Below are positions 44,501 to 52,479 of a stretch of DNA of 54,545 nucleotides, piece after piece. This DNA is from Flavobacteriales bacterium (GTDB lineage: Bacteria > Bacteroidota > Bacteroidia > Flavobacteriales_D > Sanyastnellaceae), in contig JAPKCA010000003.1 of assembly GCA_028823145.1 (NCBI GenBank), positions 1 to 54,545 of the forward strand, read 5' to 3'. The notes beneath the pieces are model-generated. The model had not been told where the DNA came from and searched no databases. It worked only from the letters and a program-made list of their open reading frames with translations. A program made the position numbers and the translations under genes. Within the stretch, counting starts at the first letter, position 1. Every line of letters begins with the position of its first letter.

Positions 44501-45861
44501 ACCAATTTGCCTTAGATCAATGGATCGTTACGGATGAACAAGGTCATCACGCGAAACTAAATGGCACCATTTTACATCAATCCTTTGACCACTGGAATGT
44601 TGATATCGGATTGGAGGCCACAGAGGCCATTCAATGGATGAATCTCAAACGTGACCAAAACGACCTCTTCTACGGAACGGTTCATGCAACAGGTGACATC
44701 AACGTCTTTGGATTTTCAGATAACCTGCAGATTGAGGCAAATTTAAAAACGTCTGCCCAAACGCAATTTGCATTGCCCTTGGATGGAGCCTCTGATGCAT
44801 CTTACGCATCATTTATCCATTTCACAGCACCAACTACCGAAATCCCAGCTATAGCTCCGAAACAGGATTTGTCAAGGATTCGAATGGATCTCAGGGTAGA
44901 GGTGAACGAAGACGCGGAGGCCCGCATCATTTTTGATGAAAGCGTGGGAGATGAAATCATTGGACGGACAAAAGGAACCATTGCGCTCGGCGTTGACGAT
45001 TTTGAACGGTTCACCATGGACGGGCAGTTGGAGGTTGTTGAGGGGGATTATTTTTTCACGCTTCAAAATTTGATCAATAAGCGGTTCGAAATTTCACCGG
45101 GAGGAACCATCACCTGGTTTGGTGATCCATATGACGCAGAAATAAATTTGGATACAAAGTACCAAGTCAGGACCGATTTATCGGGCTTACTCCCCGATGA
45201 GACGGACTTACCCGGGCGCATTCCTGTTGATTTGATTCTGGCTCTTGAAGGGGAATTGATGCGGCCTGAAATAGAATTCACCGTTTCGGTACCGGATGCA
45301 TCACCGCAAATCCAAGCACTCGTTGAAGGAGCTCTGATCAACGAGGAAGAATTAAATCGCCAGGCTCTTAGCTTGTTGGTTTTGAATCAATTCCTCAGTC
45401 CTGACCCCATTACTTCGGCCATCGGAGGCACGGGTGTCCAAGACAAAAGCACAGCTTTCATCGCCAATCAATTGGGGCATTGGATTTCACAAATCTCCCC
45501 GGAGATAGACATTGGCGTTGATTACACCAACGATCAGTTGAGCGGGGAACAAGCCCTTGCTGTGGCATTGAGCACTCGATTGATGAACGACCGCTTGCAT
45601 ATCGAAGGAGCCATTGGAACGCAGAATTTAACCCATGTTTCGGCATCGGATGTGCAACTACAGGACATGACCTTGAGTTATGATTTGGACCAGCATGGGA
45701 ATTTTCAAGTAACCGGGCACACCCGAACCAACCAAGGGCTGAGCGTTCCATATGGCACCAAGACGCAAGGAGTTGGCATCCGGCTCCAAAGAGATTTCAA
45801 CCGTTGGGGAAATTGGAAGTTGAGGAGGGAGAAAAAGTCGAAGTCGAACAATGCCGATTAA
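41533..45861 (+). CDS. TamB-like translocation and assembly module protein
   Basis: A 1442-aa envelope-spanning protein. One N-terminal membrane anchor (LVLAFLLGVILLQFSGI) is followed by a very long beta-rich region of repeated amphipathic strands (about 60-1100) as in AsmA/TamB proteins, which form hydrophobic grooves for lipid movement across the periplasm. The C-terminal DUF490/TamB domain is recognised by VEGDYFFTLQNLINKRFEI, GTITWFGDPYDAEINLDTKY and SLLVLNQFLSPDP. In Bacteroidota it is thought to support outer-membrane lipid or protein assembly with a TamA/TamL partner. That partner is not here. Confidence 0.9.
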   Translation: MRTTARKYFWRINGTLVLAFLLGVILLQFSGIQTQLGKWTVAWLNNQNQLHFELDHASIDWWNQSLVISKLSVASEEDRSQAIHLDHIELGDWRRVDGVWSFGSLDLHHGHIDLNELQELSNQLASSETANEETFAFALESLDIHGFTLEQRNSDTTWTLELDHLSMLNLSLSRDTQRVNLIGLSGRLKGTMLEHTDWANGIEIETLQGQWMGDESSWSWTGGNWKSELFDLDFSANGHWNSHQLRDIHADWRWTSGLRILQLSEHHLSPERGDILRWIESLATSQSLQWDGSFAWNERGNWEIETHQWKGVPLFESIPAWSIGQDIHLNWTSQGEALIDITDALLSMRSAPPILQKSWPADNIEAMSVKHKSWRLAWETRDEGYHVELISTGKSHPTPAWIKVHWVPSPHQQHARLSFGGLEAPDWLHTSSALTIEGNGEADWDSTAFDIQWQSNVSGAGEIEGSAHGVRMESTNDEPMASWRINGKLESLNNPWPAVCLWEGQMDENRWRLESQWQLKGIASPLSAPKKPWTMFADAEIRANGKNAHIEDFTLALRNINLLENRKPRAFERLDITGKQTQRNWTVQWYSDLSDGNITADSDWKAWSQWLEAMTTRSTFSSKKMPLLLAEFSIHRFAPIALIADLPFELENGARLKANNQQRGIELQLTIPSFSWDSFEAKNVLLQADGNVQEFFLNVQCDSLLQNHAPWISNAAWDLHGDTIWYSDVEWQGKEPISTELQWSMHPDQDNRQRVEFSKFQWPYEDQVFQLTTARPVLQIASHQGQWSIQSEGLTWKSKDWTIQTGGVLHQSHPSDWTLSAEGTSWPDLGTYGFPGWQAQRTQLDLDWHGTLDDWEYGAQLDMDSITWKNVTVSNLECVLSGDAKSTTFWVEGREDATSTWGGTGQIPHEPQGPLRAQLLLKQVPLEWINSWLPEQSVGLSGSADGELAIQGTRQSPEMNGWIQSNAVEVNIEYLGTSYQLDGRCEIEPDQFALDQWIVTDEQGHHAKLNGTILHQSFDHWNVDIGLEATEAIQWMNLKRDQNDLFYGTVHATGDINVFGFSDNLQIEANLKTSAQTQFALPLDGASDASYASFIHFTAPTTEIPAIAPKQDLSRIRMDLRVEVNEDAEARIIFDESVGDEIIGRTKGTIALGVDDFERFTMDGQLEVVEGDYFFTLQNLINKRFEISPGGTITWFGDPYDAEINLDTKYQVRTDLSGLLPDETDLPGRIPVDLILALEGELMRPEIEFTVSVPDASPQIQALVEGALINEEELNRQALSLLVLNQFLSPDPITSAIGGTGVQDKSTAFIANQLGHWISQISPEIDIGVDYTNDQLSGEQALAVALSTRLMNDRLHIEGAIGTQNLTHVSASDVQLQDMTLSYDLDQHGNFQVTGHTRTNQGLSVPYGTKTQGVGIRLQRDFNRWGNWKLRREKKSKSNNAD

Positions 45862-45883
45862 CTTTAGCCTTCAAATCCACCCC

Positions 45884-46930
45884 ATGAAACATCTATTTCG
45901 AATTACCCCCGCTGTTTGGATGCTTATTCTCTCCCCTTCGATGTGGAGTCAAACCACCATTGAATCAAGTGATCTGCCGCAGGGAGGCACGACCTACCCT
46001 ATCGTCAATACCACCGTTTTGGATTTCAATTTGCTCAACCTAGCGGGAGCGGACGTCACATGGGATTTCAGCAATTTGATTGCACTTGTAGATGCTCCCA
46101 TCACTCCTTCCCCCATGAGTGAAGCCTCCATCACCGCTTCTATTGCTTTCAACAGCCCATTCAACTCGGCCTACCAATGCGACTTTTTCCTACCCACCGT
46201 TTTTCCCGATTTGGGCATCGATTTGGGCATTCCACTCGACGGATTCAACAATTTCTATCAAACGGACAATGATTACTACGCCATTGCAGGAATAGGACTG
46301 AGTTCAGCCGGGTTTGATTTACCCGTACCCTATGACGACATCGACGAATTCTTCCCACTCCCCTTTTCGTTTGGAGAAAGCTTTTCAAGTACCGGTTCAT
46401 TTGCTCTGGATTTGACGGGCATCTTGGGGTATTGGCTGGATCAAACTCGAGAAGTGACAGCCGATGCTTGGGGAACGTTGATTTTACCGAGTGGGGACTA
46501 TGATGTCCTGCGAATTCGGACAGAATTGAGTGCTGTGGACAGTGTTTACATCGAGCAATTGGGAGAGCCTTTTGTCATCGATCGAGAACAAGTGATTTAC
46601 CAATGGTGGGCGAATGGGCACGGCTTCCCTCTTTTAGAAGTCACCACCACGAGTGGCATTCCAAGTTGGGCAACCTTTCAAGATCTTGGCACACCCAATG
46701 GAATCGAGAGTCATGAAGGAGATGATCGATTGGAGTTGTACCCGAATCCCGCCGAGGCCGGAAGTTCCATTACTTGGAATGTGAATGCACAAAACTGGAA
46801 GTTTCTCGATAGCTCTGGTCGCACCCTAGATGAAGGAATGGGCAATGACATGCATCTCCCATCGGACCTACCAAGCGGTGTTTACTTTATCGTCGTCGAT
46901 GGCCAATCAAGTCGCTTGCTGATTCAATAG
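45884..46930 (+). CDS. Secreted protein with T9SS type A sorting domain
   Basis: A 348-aa exported protein. The ORF track start (45851) overlaps the TamB gene; the ATG at 45884 gives a proper signal peptide (MKHLFRITPAVWMLILSPSM). The body is a beta-rich domain with ADVTWDFSNL and DYDVLRIRTELSAVDSVYIE, a pattern I have seen in secreted Bacteroidota proteins without known function. The C-terminus (LELYPNPAEAGSSITWNV ... LPSGVYFIVVDGQSSRLLIQ) is a Por-type sorting domain, ending in the usual basic-hydrophobic tail. It is probably transcribed with TamB. Confidence 0.82.
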   Translation: MKHLFRITPAVWMLILSPSMWSQTTIESSDLPQGGTTYPIVNTTVLDFNLLNLAGADVTWDFSNLIALVDAPITPSPMSEASITASIAFNSPFNSAYQCDFFLPTVFPDLGIDLGIPLDGFNNFYQTDNDYYAIAGIGLSSAGFDLPVPYDDIDEFFPLPFSFGESFSSTGSFALDLTGILGYWLDQTREVTADAWGTLILPSGDYDVLRIRTELSAVDSVYIEQLGEPFVIDREQVIYQWWANGHGFPLLEVTTTSGIPSWATFQDLGTPNGIESHEGDDRLELYPNPAEAGSSITWNVNAQNWKFLDSSGRTLDEGMGNDMHLPSDLPSGVYFIVVDGQSSRLLIQ

Positions 46931-46967
46931 CAAGCGCACGCATCCAATCCGCGATGCAGCACAACCA

Positions 46968-47414
46968 TCAAACGTCCAACTTTCCCAAATCCCCAAAAGC
47001 ATCGATTTCCTGGCCAACCTGCTGGTCATACCACGTATCGAGGGCCCAACCTTTTGCAACTTGAGGGTTTCGGAAAATCCTGAACGGCACTGCTGGCTTA
47101 AATAAGGCCCACCGGATCTGATCACGAAGTACCTGAATCGAAGATGGAACGACCACAGCACGCGCTGGAACTCCCTGCATCGCTGATTCCGTTCCCATCC
47201 AAGCCAAGGCCTCTTGTTCAACGAGAGCCACGTTTTTCGGAATCAAAACCAATACAGGCCCTGTACCTCCTGGGAGCAAATCCCGTCGGGCTTCTTCCAC
47301 ACGCATGATCTGATTCAGATCCAACACCGCTTCAGCATGAAAGCGAACGGTATAAAGCCCCATGGAGAACTCAATGGTAGCTTCTTGAAGCGATATAGAT
47401 AAGGTGTGCTGCAT
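46968..47414 (-). CDS. STAS/SpoIIAA-like small protein
   Basis: A 148-aa cytoplasmic protein. The alternating pattern FSMGLYTVRFHAEAVLDLNQ, VLVLIPKNVALVEQEALAWM and VPARAVVVPSSIQVLRDQI resembles the beta-alpha SpoIIAA-like (STAS/DUF7793) proteins of Bacteroidota, which often are single genes of unknown role. No catalytic residue is evident. It follows the lipoprotein gene by 8 nt on the same strand and ends 37 nt from a convergent T9SS gene. The assignment to the STAS fold is tentative. Confidence 0.62.
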   Translation of the reverse strand: MQHTLSISLQEATIEFSMGLYTVRFHAEAVLDLNQIMRVEEARRDLLPGGTGPVLVLIPKNVALVEQEALAWMGTESAMQGVPARAVVVPSSIQVLRDQIRWALFKPAVPFRIFRNPQVAKGWALDTWYDQQVGQEIDAFGDLGKLDV

Positions 47415-47422
47415 GGCTATGA

Positions 47423-48562
47423 TTAATCACAATAAAAATCAGAAAACGGATTGGGGGTACAAAAATTCAAAGCGGCTGTAGCGTCCCCTTCCATCAAATA
47501 CTGAATGGTCGAGGTGGTGTAACCAATACCGTAAACCCCTTGCGATGCACGGGCTGCAAAAAGCCCCAAACCTCCTTTGATATTCGTGTACTCTGGGCGC
47601 TCTTGGATGACACCCGTGACGGGTGAATTAATTTCCAAATAAGTCGCCAATTCATCGTTAGCAATGGTTAAAATAAAATCGATGGCCCTCGCAATTTGCA
47701 CATTTCCATCCCATGTGCCAAGCACCCTTGTGATGTATGGGTCTTCTTCCAATTGCGTTGTCAATGTGGTGAAAAACCGCTCGCCACTCACTGCCTTTTG
47801 CAGGACCTGACCGCCTCCATCATCATTCGTGCTTAGGGAGCCAATGTTCCATTCTACCACACGCTCCTTTTCCTCTAGCAAAACCGTATGGCCCAAATCT
47901 TCCCAAATGCGCTCCATGACATGAATCATCACGGTGATATCATACCGTTTTGCTCCAGCTGTGGAGGACCATTTAAACGTAATGTCCGGGTAAGTCGTTT
48001 GAAAACCCAAGCTCACAAATCCCAATTTAAAATTCGCGACACCTGGAGGCGGCTGAGTAATGTTGCCAATTTGATTCGCAATCATATTGGTCGTCGCCTC
48101 TGCACTTGAATCACCTACAATTTCCAAATCAAAATCGTACTCGGCATCCGCGTTTAACCCTCCTTTTGGAACGAAATACCACATCTGGTGCTCTGGCGCG
48201 TAGAAAATGCCGTTTTCTGTTTTGTTTTGAATCACGGTGTCTTGCAATGGCCAATTCCGAACAGACATGCCATTCATTCGCTCCGTCACTTGAACTTGCA
48301 AATCAGCGGCAGGGTACTCGCTACTATCTGCAACCATCGCCGCATCAAATTGATTGCCATCCCCCAACCACGTTCGATTGATTCGAACCCATTGAGTGTC
48401 CTGAGCAGCATCCAGCAGACTGAAAACCACTGGTGTACGCTGGTATGGAGCCGTCAAATCAATATCTGTCGAGCAGCCTAACCCCCCAACAACCATAACT
48501 GCAAGTGCGGAAATGGGCAGCCAATGCTTCTTCCAAGTGTTCATCTTCATCCAATCAATCAT
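47423..48562 (-). CDS. Secreted lipoprotein of unknown function (DUF4249-like)
   Basis: A 379-aa protein with a lipoprotein signal (LPISALAVMVVGGLGC) and mature start CSTDIDLTAPYQRTPVVFSL. The following DTQWVRINRTWLGDGNQF block is a pattern I know from Bacteroidota lipoproteins near DUF4249. The start is uncertain: the listed ATG (48562) overlaps the acyl-CoA reductase stop by 8 nt, while in-frame ATGs at 48550 and 48544 give a neater signal peptide. It is the second gene of a minus-strand unit, acyl-CoA reductase - lipoprotein - STAS-like protein. Function unknown. Confidence 0.75.
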   Translation of the reverse strand: MIDWMKMNTWKKHWLPISALAVMVVGGLGCSTDIDLTAPYQRTPVVFSLLDAAQDTQWVRINRTWLGDGNQFDAAMVADSSEYPAADLQVQVTERMNGMSVRNWPLQDTVIQNKTENGIFYAPEHQMWYFVPKGGLNADAEYDFDLEIVGDSSAEATTNMIANQIGNITQPPPGVANFKLGFVSLGFQTTYPDITFKWSSTAGAKRYDITVMIHVMERIWEDLGHTVLLEEKERVVEWNIGSLSTNDDGGGQVLQKAVSGERFFTTLTTQLEEDPYITRVLGTWDGNVQIARAIDFILTIANDELATYLEINSPVTGVIQERPEYTNIKGGLGLFAARASQGVYGIGYTTSTIQYLMEGDATAALNFCTPNPFSDFYCD

Positions 48563-49619
48563 GCTGTAAAGATAGCTCCAACAGAAACTTCATGGTATCG
48601 ACTTCATCTGCATAATCCCAGGGCGCTGGACACTGGGCTTTTCCCAAGCCAACGACCGGTGTGGAAACCTTCAAACGATCAGCTTCAGGCCTTCGAATAA
48701 CACATTGCAAGCCGTCTTGGTAAACATCCAATTGAGCCTCCACCTCGATTACATTATCGTAAAATTCATAGTACAACGTTCCGACGGGACTGACCCATTG
48801 TCGATCCTCTTTGAGCAGGACAAATCCATTTTCGAGCAACGCATCTTGATTGAGCAACCAAATCGCTTTGTGGTAATCGTAATTGTTCGCGTATTTGTTA
48901 TGGTTTCCGAGGAAAGACCATGAAATCCATGCGGCAAACAAGCGGTCCAAATCAAATCCACGGGGCAAGAACAACTTTGTCACACTCCGGCATCCCATTC
49001 CAAAATATCCGAACACATCGTTCCCAAGCTCGACACAATCTGCCTCTGTCTCCTTGCCATCCAATACCGCGACACTCGTCCGTTGACCTCTTAGAATTCG
49101 CGGAACATGGCTGAAATAATATTCGAAATGACGTTTTGTATTGTTGCTTCCCGTGCCAATCACGGCATCTACTTCACGCATGGGTCCTGGCACGAATTCA
49201 AACCGACTGGTCACCTCTTCCCCTCCGTGTTTTGACATGGCACTCAAGGCCGCAGGAATCAAAATAGCATCAGATGAGCTGCATTTTATCACAGCAAAAT
49301 GTCCAGAAAGAAGAACACAAAGAACATCATGCCAACCAACCATCGGCAGGTTTCCAGCCAAAATTAACCCAATCCTTAAAGCTGGATTATTCTCGGGACT
49401 TGGAACGGCATATGGGCGCATCCATTGAGCCAAGGTGTCGGCTATCAGCCAATCACCGACAGCGATCATGGCTTGCTTCGAGTGCTCTGGAGTGAACCAC
49501 CGATTGGCCTCTTCAGCAGCAGTTAGCAAAGACATATCGTCCGAGCCTTCGCCCGAGATTTCTCCTCTTAACCACTTTCCGAGATGAACAAAAGATGATT
49601 CCAATGGGTTCCTATGCAT
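48555..49619 (-). CDS. Acyl-CoA reductase, LuxC/aldehyde dehydrogenase-like
   Basis: A 354-aa cytoplasmic protein of the LuxC-like acyl-CoA reductase family, which reduces long-chain acyl-CoA to aldehyde with NADPH. Conserved blocks include GLILAGNLPMVGWHDVLCVL, DAVIGTGSNNTKRHFEYYFS and ELGNDVFGYFGMGCRSVTKL, the last holding the candidate nucleophilic Cys. In Bacteroidota this gene is regularly divergent from a ferredoxin gene, as here. No luciferase genes adjoin, so a lipid or wax/ether role is more likely than light. The listed ORF begins 12 codons earlier at a GTG; the ATG 49619 is preferred. Confidence 0.88.
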   Translation of the reverse strand: MHRNPLESSFVHLGKWLRGEISGEGSDDMSLLTAAEEANRWFTPEHSKQAMIAVGDWLIADTLAQWMRPYAVPSPENNPALRIGLILAGNLPMVGWHDVLCVLLSGHFAVIKCSSSDAILIPAALSAMSKHGGEEVTSRFEFVPGPMREVDAVIGTGSNNTKRHFEYYFSHVPRILRGQRTSVAVLDGKETEADCVELGNDVFGYFGMGCRSVTKLFLPRGFDLDRLFAAWISWSFLGNHNKYANNYDYHKAIWLLNQDALLENGFVLLKEDRQWVSPVGTLYYEFYDNVIEVEAQLDVYQDGLQCVIRRPEADRLKVSTPVVGLGKAQCPAPWDYADEVDTMKFLLELSLQHD

Positions 49620-49625
49620 GCTGCG

Positions 49626-49644
49626 TATCTTCGCGGCGAAGTTA
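49626..49644. promoter_or_regulatory. Mirror-image divergent promoter boxes around a perfect palindrome
   Basis: TATCTTCG (49626-49633, plus) and TAACTTCG (49644-49637, minus) flank one base pair of a perfect 13-nt inverted repeat CTTCGCGGCGAAG (49629-49641). Both resemble TAnnTTTG with TTCG in place of TTTG. They serve ferredoxin and acyl-CoA reductase respectively, and the predicted starts fall within the opposing box. Confidence 0.5.
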
Positions 49645-49672
49645 GTTCGCACCAAACGAGAAGAAAGACTAC

Positions 49673-50020
49673 ATGGCGATTATGATTACTGATGAATGCA
49701 TCAATTGCGGAGCATGTGAACCAGAATGCCCCAACAATGCTATTTATGAAGGGGGGGCAGGATGGCAATTTGCAGATGGCACAGGCTTTAAAGGTTCTGG
49801 AGATCACCCAACTGTTGGCACCGTAGATGCAGAACAAGAGCAAGATCCCGGAAGCATGGACGTGTATTACATCACCCATTCAAAATGCACTGAATGTGTT
49901 GGCTTTCATGACGAACCACAGTGCGCTGCAGTTTGTCCTGTAGATTGTTGTGTGGATGACCCTGAACATCGGGAATCGGAAGAGTTGTTGCTTGCTAAAA
50001 AAGCGTTCCTTCACTTGTAA
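49673..50020 (+). CDS. 4Fe-4S dicluster ferredoxin
   Basis: A 115-aa cytoplasmic electron carrier with two [4Fe-4S] clusters. The first cluster motif is [20 protein letters not shown]. The second, after a ~50-residue insert, begins [18 protein letters not shown], with extended spacing between the second and third Cys as in Azotobacter-type ferredoxins, and runs on to VDCC. It is divergent from the acyl-CoA reductase gene across a palindromic 53-nt region, and could supply electrons to it or to fatty acid metabolism; the pairing is inferred from gene order. Confidence 0.95.
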   Translation: MAIMITDECINCGACEPECPNNAIYEGGAGWQFADGTGFKGSGDHPTVGTVDAEQEQDPGSMDVYYITHSKCTECVGFHDEPQCAAVCPVDCCVDDPEHRESEELLLAKKAFLHL

Positions 50021-50077
50021 GCCATGGAATGTACAATCATTAGGCAATGCAATGACTTGAACCCACGTTCATCTCAT

Positions 50078-50977
50078 ATGAAGTGCTTCTTCTTTGTCAT
50101 CTGTTTATTCAATTTTGGTTGGGTGGAGATGGGACATTCTTCCACTCCGGTGGTCGAAAACCCCATCGATAAATTGGTGGGTTTACACCAAAATTTAATC
50201 CAAGCGGCCGACGAAGATGAACTTCATCTTGCTCATCTGGCACTTCAAGAAGCGATGCTTGACACATGGCGTTCCAATGATTTCTGGACCACGTCATGGG
50301 ACGCATTAGGAGACAGGATGGGAGTTGTTCATGTAGGTGAAAAGAATGAACGCCTTGCCATCATCACTTGGAATGCCGAAAAAAAGAATCGAACTCAACT
50401 TTATGGAGGGGTGGTTATCTTTTTTGATCGTTTTGGCCATCAAATAGTCAAGGAGCTGGAGCAATACGCATCAAAAGTTGCCAATTCTTCGATCGACTCT
50501 AAAAAGCGATTTAAACCCGAAAAATGGCCCGGAGCAATTTACTATGAACTCATCCTTCAACACCTAGGAAAAACACCCATCTATACCCTCCTAGGATGGG
50601 ACGGAGCAGATGGAATTCGGACACGTAAAATTGTGGAAACCTTGACTATTAATGGTGGAAAATTGCGGTTCGGAGCACCGGTCATTGATGCTGGAAAAGG
50701 TTCACAAAAACGATTGATCTTGGAGTTTGCGGATACCGTAACGGCCATGTTGCGGTGGCGAGAGGATTTGAACATGATTGTCATGGATCACTTAAGCGCC
50801 CCTGACGCTTCACTCCTTGGGCGAACAGCGTTTTACGGTCCTGACATGACCTATGATGCGCTGGTTTGGCAAAAAAACCATTGGGTTCTCAAGGAGAATA
50901 TCGACGTACGTGATCCCGATATGAAAGATCCGTGGAACAACCCCAAGCGACCTCGGCGAAGACCTCGAAATGGTTGA
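50078..50977 (+). CDS. Exported protein of unknown function
   Basis: A 299-aa protein with a signal peptide (MKCFFFVICLFNFGWVEMG). The ATG at 50078 is used, not the listed 50024, to give that signal. The body has conserved-looking stretches GAIYYELILQHLGKTPIYTL and GWDGADGIRTRKIVETLTIN, with SLLGRTAFYGPDMTYDALVW later. This pattern recurs in Bacteroidota hypothetical proteins in my memory, without a known role. C-terminal tail PKRPRRRPRNG is strongly basic. It follows ferredoxin by 57 nt. Confidence 0.72.
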   Translation: MKCFFFVICLFNFGWVEMGHSSTPVVENPIDKLVGLHQNLIQAADEDELHLAHLALQEAMLDTWRSNDFWTTSWDALGDRMGVVHVGEKNERLAIITWNAEKKNRTQLYGGVVIFFDRFGHQIVKELEQYASKVANSSIDSKKRFKPEKWPGAIYYELILQHLGKTPIYTLLGWDGADGIRTRKIVETLTINGGKLRFGAPVIDAGKGSQKRLILEFADTVTAMLRWREDLNMIVMDHLSAPDASLLGRTAFYGPDMTYDALVWQKNHWVLKENIDVRDPDMKDPWNNPKRPRRRPRNG

Positions 50978-50986
50978 GCTCATTTG

Positions 50987-50994
50987 TATATTAG
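50987..50994 (+). promoter_or_regulatory. Candidate -7 box of the gene at 50999
   Basis: TATATTAG, one mismatch from TAnnTTTG, ends 4 nt before the ATG at 50999. It lies 10 nt after the stop of the preceding gene. Confidence 0.38.
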
Positions 50995-50998
50995 CCAC

Positions 50999-51829
50999 AT
51001 GAACCGGATTATTTGCGCACGTCCACTTAGCATTCTTGTCTTTTGTCTCATGGCAAATTTGTGTTGGACTCAAGAGGGGAATACCCCTTCAATTTCTGAA
51101 GAAGATTCCATTCAACAAGCCCATCGTGAAACACAGCAAATGCTGCAGACACAATTGCGAAATATCACCCGGTCTCCTTTGGGAGAAGGTGAAATGTCCT
51201 GGAGCCATGAATTGGAAATTGAGGTGACGCGCGGAGGCCGTTCACTGGTCCAACGGTTTTGGTTTAACCCAAAGAAGGATGGCCCACTCGCTTGGGTCTT
51301 GGATACGATTAAAACAAACGAGTGGCTCTACTTTGACCCGGCAACGAATCAATTGGCTAGCTTATTCATCGCCAGTCAAAACGGCACCATTATCCCAGCG
51401 GCCATGGCTACAAAAATGGGCCTTCGGGGCAATCAAACTGGTCAAGCAAAAAAGCGAAAGTCTCCCTGGAAAGTCATCTCCAATGACTCCCTCTTAACCT
51501 TGGGGTTTGAGGATGATACCAAGACAATGACCGTCGCACTTGGTTCAAAAACACTTTGGCAAGCAGATGGGGTCAATCGGTGGCTAAGCATGCAACCAGT
51601 CCCCGGGTACACCTTGCCCTTCGAATCATCGAAACAGCCCATCGTTCAATTCGAGCAATCCAATGGAGCAGGGCACATTCAATATGCATTCCGAGTCTTA
51701 TCGATGACAGAATTGGAAACGCCACAATCCCTGAGTTTGAACTCCATGATGCTGGATAATCCCGAGCGAAATTTGAGCGTCATTGCAAAAGAATGGGCCG
51801 CAGAGCAAAAAAAGAAGAAGGCTGAATGA
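50999..51829 (+). CDS. Exported protein of unknown function
   Basis: A 276-aa protein with a signal peptide (ICARPLSILVFCLMANLCWT). I trimmed five residues because a -7-type box overlaps the listed start. The body is beta-rich and basic (ELEIEVTRGGRSLVQRFWFN, EWLYFDPATNQLASLFIASQ). The C-terminal tail (AAEQKKKKAE) is Lys-rich. No motif identified, and I recognise no family. The gene ends 4 nt from the convergent DUF2027-Smr gene. Confidence 0.72.
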   Translation: MNRIICARPLSILVFCLMANLCWTQEGNTPSISEEDSIQQAHRETQQMLQTQLRNITRSPLGEGEMSWSHELEIEVTRGGRSLVQRFWFNPKKDGPLAWVLDTIKTNEWLYFDPATNQLASLFIASQNGTIIPAAMATKMGLRGNQTGQAKKRKSPWKVISNDSLLTLGFEDDTKTMTVALGSKTLWQADGVNRWLSMQPVPGYTLPFESSKQPIVQFEQSNGAGHIQYAFRVLSMTELETPQSLSLNSMMLDNPERNLSVIAKEWAAEQKKKKAE

Positions 51830-51832
51830 AGC

Positions 51833-52441
51833 TTATCTAGACAAAGCTCTCTCATCAATCCACACTTCTGTAGCACCACTTCCATAACGCCTTGGATCGG
51901 CTGATCGGCAAGAACAGTTCGGGTAAAATTGCTCAATTCTCGACCAAATTTGATGGCGAAGGGTCCCTTGTCCAATGCCATGAATAAACACCATTCGTTT
52001 GGTTTTTTGCTCAATCCCAATGCGAAGCATTCGTTCAAAATGGGCGAGTTGCAATTCCAACATCGCCCCAGGAGTGAGTCCACGTTGTGAATCCACCAGT
52101 TGATGCATGTGCAAGTCCACTTCGACTTGATCCGTATGAAGCCTCCTCTCCTGGATTTCGGTATATCTCGAATTGAAGTCTTTTTCAATCGCCCGTTGAT
52201 CTGAAGAGCTCACCTCTTGTTGAAGTATTTCAGCGACGGTAGGAACACTTCGATCATAACCAGAAAGTTCCGCTTGCCGATCGACTATCAAAATCAACTG
52301 ATTTATGGCATGGGGAAATTCAAAACCATTCTCATCTTCCACCATCACTCGGTCCTTATCCATGCATTGAGTAACAACACCTTCCCCTACATCGTTTAGA
52401 AAACGAACCTTTGAGCCTACTTGAATCGCATTTGAAGCCAT
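51833..52441 (-). CDS. DUF2027 and Smr domain protein
   Basis: A 202-aa protein. The N-terminus (VGSKVRFLNDVGEGVVTQCM) is the KOW/SH3-like DUF2027 domain found in MutS2-associated proteins of Bacteroidota. Residues ~105-202 form an Smr domain: VDLHMHQLVDSQRGLTPGAM (the LDLHG-like site is VDLHM) and MVFIHGIGQGTLRHQIW, with a GxGxLR-type motif. Smr domains nick DNA or cleave RNA; in MutS2 they act on recombination or on collided ribosomes. The change LDLHG to VDLHM may affect activity. Divergent from the serine hydrolase gene. Confidence 0.87.
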   Translation of the reverse strand: MASNAIQVGSKVRFLNDVGEGVVTQCMDKDRVMVEDENGFEFPHAINQLILIVDRQAELSGYDRSVPTVAEILQQEVSSSDQRAIEKDFNSRYTEIQERRLHTDQVEVDLHMHQLVDSQRGLTPGAMLELQLAHFERMLRIGIEQKTKRMVFIHGIGQGTLRHQIWSRIEQFYPNCSCRSADPRRYGSGATEVWIDERALSR

Positions 52442-52446
52442 GTGCA

Positions 52447-52454
52447 CGAAATTA
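52447..52454 (-). promoter_or_regulatory. Candidate -7 box of the DUF2027-Smr gene
   Basis: TAATTTCG on the minus strand, one mismatch from TAnnTTTG, ends 5 nt before the ATG at 52441 within a 38-nt divergent region. Confidence 0.42.
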
Positions 52455-52479
52455 GCCCATCTAAAATCACTTTCACTCT

